A DNA stretch of 61,441 bases from an uncultured Collinsella sp. (GTDB lineage Bacteria; Actinomycetota; Coriobacteriia; Coriobacteriales; Coriobacteriaceae): NCBI GenBank assembly GCA_959027945.1, contig CAUFRO010000009.1, forward strand, positions 1 through 61,441. Reading direction: 5' to 3'. Below the pieces are notes generated by a model. It was given only the letters and a program-made list of their open reading frames with translations. It searched no databases and was not told where the DNA came from. Made by a program: the position numbers and the translations under genes. Each line of letters begins with the position of its first letter. Position 1 is the stretch's first letter. Shown piece after piece: positions 59,422 through 61,441 of this stretch.

Positions 59422-60390
59422 ATGGAAATGAACGAAGCGCTTACCTACTTACAAGAAGCACTAGGCCTCTCCGCCAAGGCTAAAACTTGGCCTGGATCCG
59501 CACGCTTGCCGCTGCATCTGCGGTCGATTGAGATCCGCGCCGTTGACGCAAACGGTTTTTCTTTTTTGCTTGCAAGTTTGCCTACTGGCGTTGGGCTTCC
59601 CGAGGCTAAGAGAGTCTATAGCCAGCTAGCCTTGCGTGCGGAGGCTCCTGTCGTCGTTTCGTTTCCTGATGCCGATGCGCGCCAGCGCAAGGCATTGGTC
59701 GCACAAGGAATCCCCTTTGTTTGCCCTGGTAGACAGGCCTTTCTTCCATTTATGGGCGCGGCCTGCACGGAGAGGGGCGGCACTAGATTTCATAATCGCG
59801 CGACCAAGATGTCATCCAACGCGCAGGCTGCCGCAATCTGGGGAGCAGGGCAGGAGTCATATCATTCCGATGACCTTTGTCGTGCGCTTGGGATTTCGGC
59901 AAGCCGCGCGAGTGAGGCCGTAACCGAGCTTGTAGACAGGGGGCTCGCAAGGCGCGAGCGGCGCGAACGGCGTGTCATTGTGTTCCCCGTGGCCGTTGAT
60001 CTTCTGCTCAGTGAGCACATGGCGGAGCTCTCTTCGCCTGTCTCGAAGGTCTTTTTTGCTAGGAAGACGCCGCGGGTTGACGGTCTTGCTGACGCTGGGG
60101 AGACGGCGCTCGCTGTGCGTTCGATGCTCGCTGCGCCGGGCATGGAGCAAAAGGCCGTCTTAAGAAGTACATGGCGTGAACTGAGCGACCTTGAAGTCGC
60201 AGACGGGGAGCTGCCGGATAACGAAACGGCGATGATCCAAGTGTGGCGCTATGCGCCCGTGTTTGCCGACTCCTCCCGTATCGACGACATCTCACTTGCG
60301 CTATCTTTGGCGGCAATCGACGATGAACGAATTCAGCTCGAACTCGATCACATGTTTGGAAAGGAATATCCATGGCAGGAAGCGCTGTAG
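59422..60390 (+). CDS. Winged-helix partner/antitoxin of a nucleotidyltransferase system
   Basis: 322 residues. The N-terminal 130 residues have an alpha/beta look (VVVSFPDADARQRKALVAQGIPFVCPGRQAFLPF). A winged helix follows at about 145-190 (SDDLCRALGISASRASEAVTELVDRGL). The C-terminus is helical. Proteins of this kind lie before AbiEii-like nucleotidyltransferases and act as their antitoxin and repressor (AbiEi/MarR-like). It overlaps the next gene by 19 bp. The ribosome site is weak (GCGAAAAAG), and ATG 59428 is an alternative start. The antitoxin role is inferred from context. Confidence 0.65.
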   Translation: MEMNEALTYLQEALGLSAKAKTWPGSARLPLHLRSIEIRAVDANGFSFLLASLPTGVGLPEAKRVYSQLALRAEAPVVVSFPDADARQRKALVAQGIPFVCPGRQAFLPFMGAACTERGGTRFHNRATKMSSNAQAAAIWGAGQESYHSDDLCRALGISASRASEAVTELVDRGLARRERRERRVIVFPVAVDLLLSEHMAELSSPVSKVFFARKTPRVDGLADAGETALAVRSMLAAPGMEQKAVLRSTWRELSDLEVADGELPDNETAMIQVWRYAPVFADSSRIDDISLALSLAAIDDERIQLELDHMFGKEYPWQEAL

Positions 60391-61145
60391 AAGGTCTCCA
60401 GGTATTTCGGCAGCATATGCAGGAAGCTGAAGGGTCGTATGCCCTTATCGGCGGCACAGCATGCGACATTTTGCTCGCGGAGGCGGGACTTTCGTTTAGG
60501 GCGACCCACGATTTTGATGTGGTCATTGTCGCCGATGACCGGTTGCCTCAGACGGCCGAAGCCATATGGACCTTGGTGCGTGATGGCGGCTACCGCTGCG
60601 GCTGGGGTGAAAGCGAAGCCTCGTGTTTTTATCGGTTTACGGAACCAAAGAGGCCGGGTTATCCCCATATGATCGAGCTCTTCGCGAAGTGCCCCGACTT
60701 TCTAAAGGGTCGTGAGGGAGTTGATGTGACGCCAATTCACGTTGATGAAAACATAAGCAGTCTTTCGGCTATTTTGTTGGACGATGCCTACTACAGCTTG
60801 TTTCTTCAGGGAATTCGGACAGTAGACGGTGTTTCGGTCCTGGATACGGAATACATTGTCCCGTTCAAAGCGAAGGCGTATCTCGACCTAAAAGCTAGAA
60901 GGGAAGCCGGGGAGAACGTTGACTCGAGGAAGGTCAAAAAGCATAAACGCGATGCGCTGAGGCTTGCTCAGCTGCTTGGTGAGTCGGCGGGTGTCAACCT
61001 AGTCGAAGAGCTGAAGGACGATATGCTTGCGTTTGTTAAAGACTGTGAGGCGAGTGACATCAATCTGAAGCAGATCGGGGTTGCGGGCGTAACGACGACA
61101 CAGCTAGTCGAGACGATGAAAGCAACATATGGCCTGATTGGTTGA
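60372..61145 (+). CDS. Nucleotidyltransferase toxin, AbiEii/MNT-like
   Basis: 257 residues. The polymerase-beta type active site is visible: IGGTACDILL (Gly-Gly at 27-28) and THDFDVVI with Asp47-x-Asp49; a third acidic residue is likely in VIPFKAKAYLDLKARRE-type context, where Lys and Asp resemble the AbiEii pattern. AbiEii-type toxins add nucleotides to tRNA or other targets and block growth, giving phage abortive infection or plasmid stabilisation. GGAAAGGAATATCC precedes the ATG. It is coupled to the upstream winged-helix gene, and the pair sits between the pilin genes and a possible sortase gene. Confidence 0.75.
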   Translation: MAGSAVEGLQVFRQHMQEAEGSYALIGGTACDILLAEAGLSFRATHDFDVVIVADDRLPQTAEAIWTLVRDGGYRCGWGESEASCFYRFTEPKRPGYPHMIELFAKCPDFLKGREGVDVTPIHVDENISSLSAILLDDAYYSLFLQGIRTVDGVSVLDTEYIVPFKAKAYLDLKARREAGENVDSRKVKKHKRDALRLAQLLGESAGVNLVEELKDDMLAFVKDCEASDINLKQIGVAGVTTTQLVETMKATYGLIG

Positions 61146-61256
61146 GCGAGGTTAGGTAGTCCGGATAATGCAGTCTGGCTGCGTTGTCCGGGGTAGGGGC
61201 TCGCGAATCGGCTATTATTTGTTTAGACAACTTGAGCTGTAAAGGAGTGATCGGCG

Positions 61257-61441
61257 ATGGCGCAGGGTGCCAAACACATGAAGAGCGATAACGCCGCGGC
61301 CAACGGTGGCTCAAGCCCTCAGCCCAAACCTCAACCAAAGCCCAAGCGCCGCCGCAAGCGGCTGCCGCGCTGGGCCGACCGGCTCATCACCATCGTCATC
61401 ATCCTTATTGGCGTGGGCCTTATGACCTGGCCGTGGATCTT
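61257..61441 (+). CDS. N-terminal fragment of a possible sortase (cut by window end)
   Basis: 61 codons are visible: a Pro/Lys/Arg-rich start (PKPQPKPKRRRKRLPRWADR) and one membrane helix (LITIVIILIGVGLMTWPWI). This layout is common at the start of sortases, and a pilus-type sortase is expected near the pilin genes, but the catalytic His, Cys and Arg are outside the window. AAAGGAGTGATC precedes the ATG. Any membrane-anchored protein could look like this. Confidence 0.4.
   Translation, partial: MAQGAKHMKSDNAAANGGSSPQPKPQPKPKRRRKRLPRWADRLITIVIILIGVGLMTWPWI

Overview
The window reads as chromosome of a high-GC gut actinobacterium of the class Coriobacteriia, most like Collinsella. This is an inference from gene content and style: a feoA-feoA-feoB locus, kdpFABC, sugar-acid catabolism, sortase-anchored pili, a nuclease-like family I know mainly from Coriobacteriia, and many intergenic hairpin repeats. 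No rRNA, tRNA, CRISPR array, transposase or phage gene was recognised.

Layout. 241-4037: an HPr-like protein, then iron uptake (feoA, feoA, feoB, small Cys-rich protein). 4182-10150: a LacI regulator and the hexuronate genes uxaC, uxaB and uxaA; uxaB carries an in-frame amber codon. 10358-11575: a GltD-like flavoprotein. 11673-19937: the complete potassium locus kdpE-kdpD / kdpF-A-B-C, bracketed by 113-bp imperfect direct repeats. 20186-26435: an enoate-reductase-like flavoenzyme, a DhuI-like isomerase with a second in-frame amber codon, a DhuD-like dehydrogenase, a deletion scar joining the 3' ends of a gntR and a gntP gene, and an IlvD/Edd sugar-acid dehydratase. 26685-28972: an AAA ATPase with phased repeats in front of it, and a GntR regulator. 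29366-32554: eda, kdgK and a LacI regulator. 32689-38887: glnA, an orphan GlnR-like regulator, an HtrA protease and ligA. 39172-46331: a Phd-PIN toxin-antitoxin pair, a MerR regulator with a MATE exporter, and a two-subunit ABC exporter. 46547-51459: a nuclease-like gene bracketed by palindromes, moaA, a moaC-mobB fusion and a HAD phosphatase. 51973-58908: a sortase-type pilus operon whose first gene is out of frame at a run of eight G. 59422-61145: a nucleotidyltransferase toxin-antitoxin pair. 61257-end: the start of a possible sortase.

How the genes work together. UxaC, UxaB and UxaA turn uronates into 2-keto-3-deoxygluconate (KDG). DhuI and DhuD make KDG from unsaturated uronates released from host glycosaminoglycans or pectin. 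The IlvD/Edd enzyme would make KDG from an aldonate. KdgK and Eda then split it. A shared operator core, TGAACGTTCA, lies in front of uxaC and of dhuD. Three members of this network are damaged: amber codons in uxaB and dhuI, and the gntR/gntP deletion.

Main points for a second look: (1) the pilus adhesin appears switched off by a G8 tract that would be in frame at G9, suggesting phase-variable pili; (2) the kdp locus lies between direct repeats that include a copy of the 3' end of the neighbouring gene; (3) at least three families of intergenic palindromes are present, one bracketing a nuclease-like gene; (4) the damaged sugar-acid regulon.
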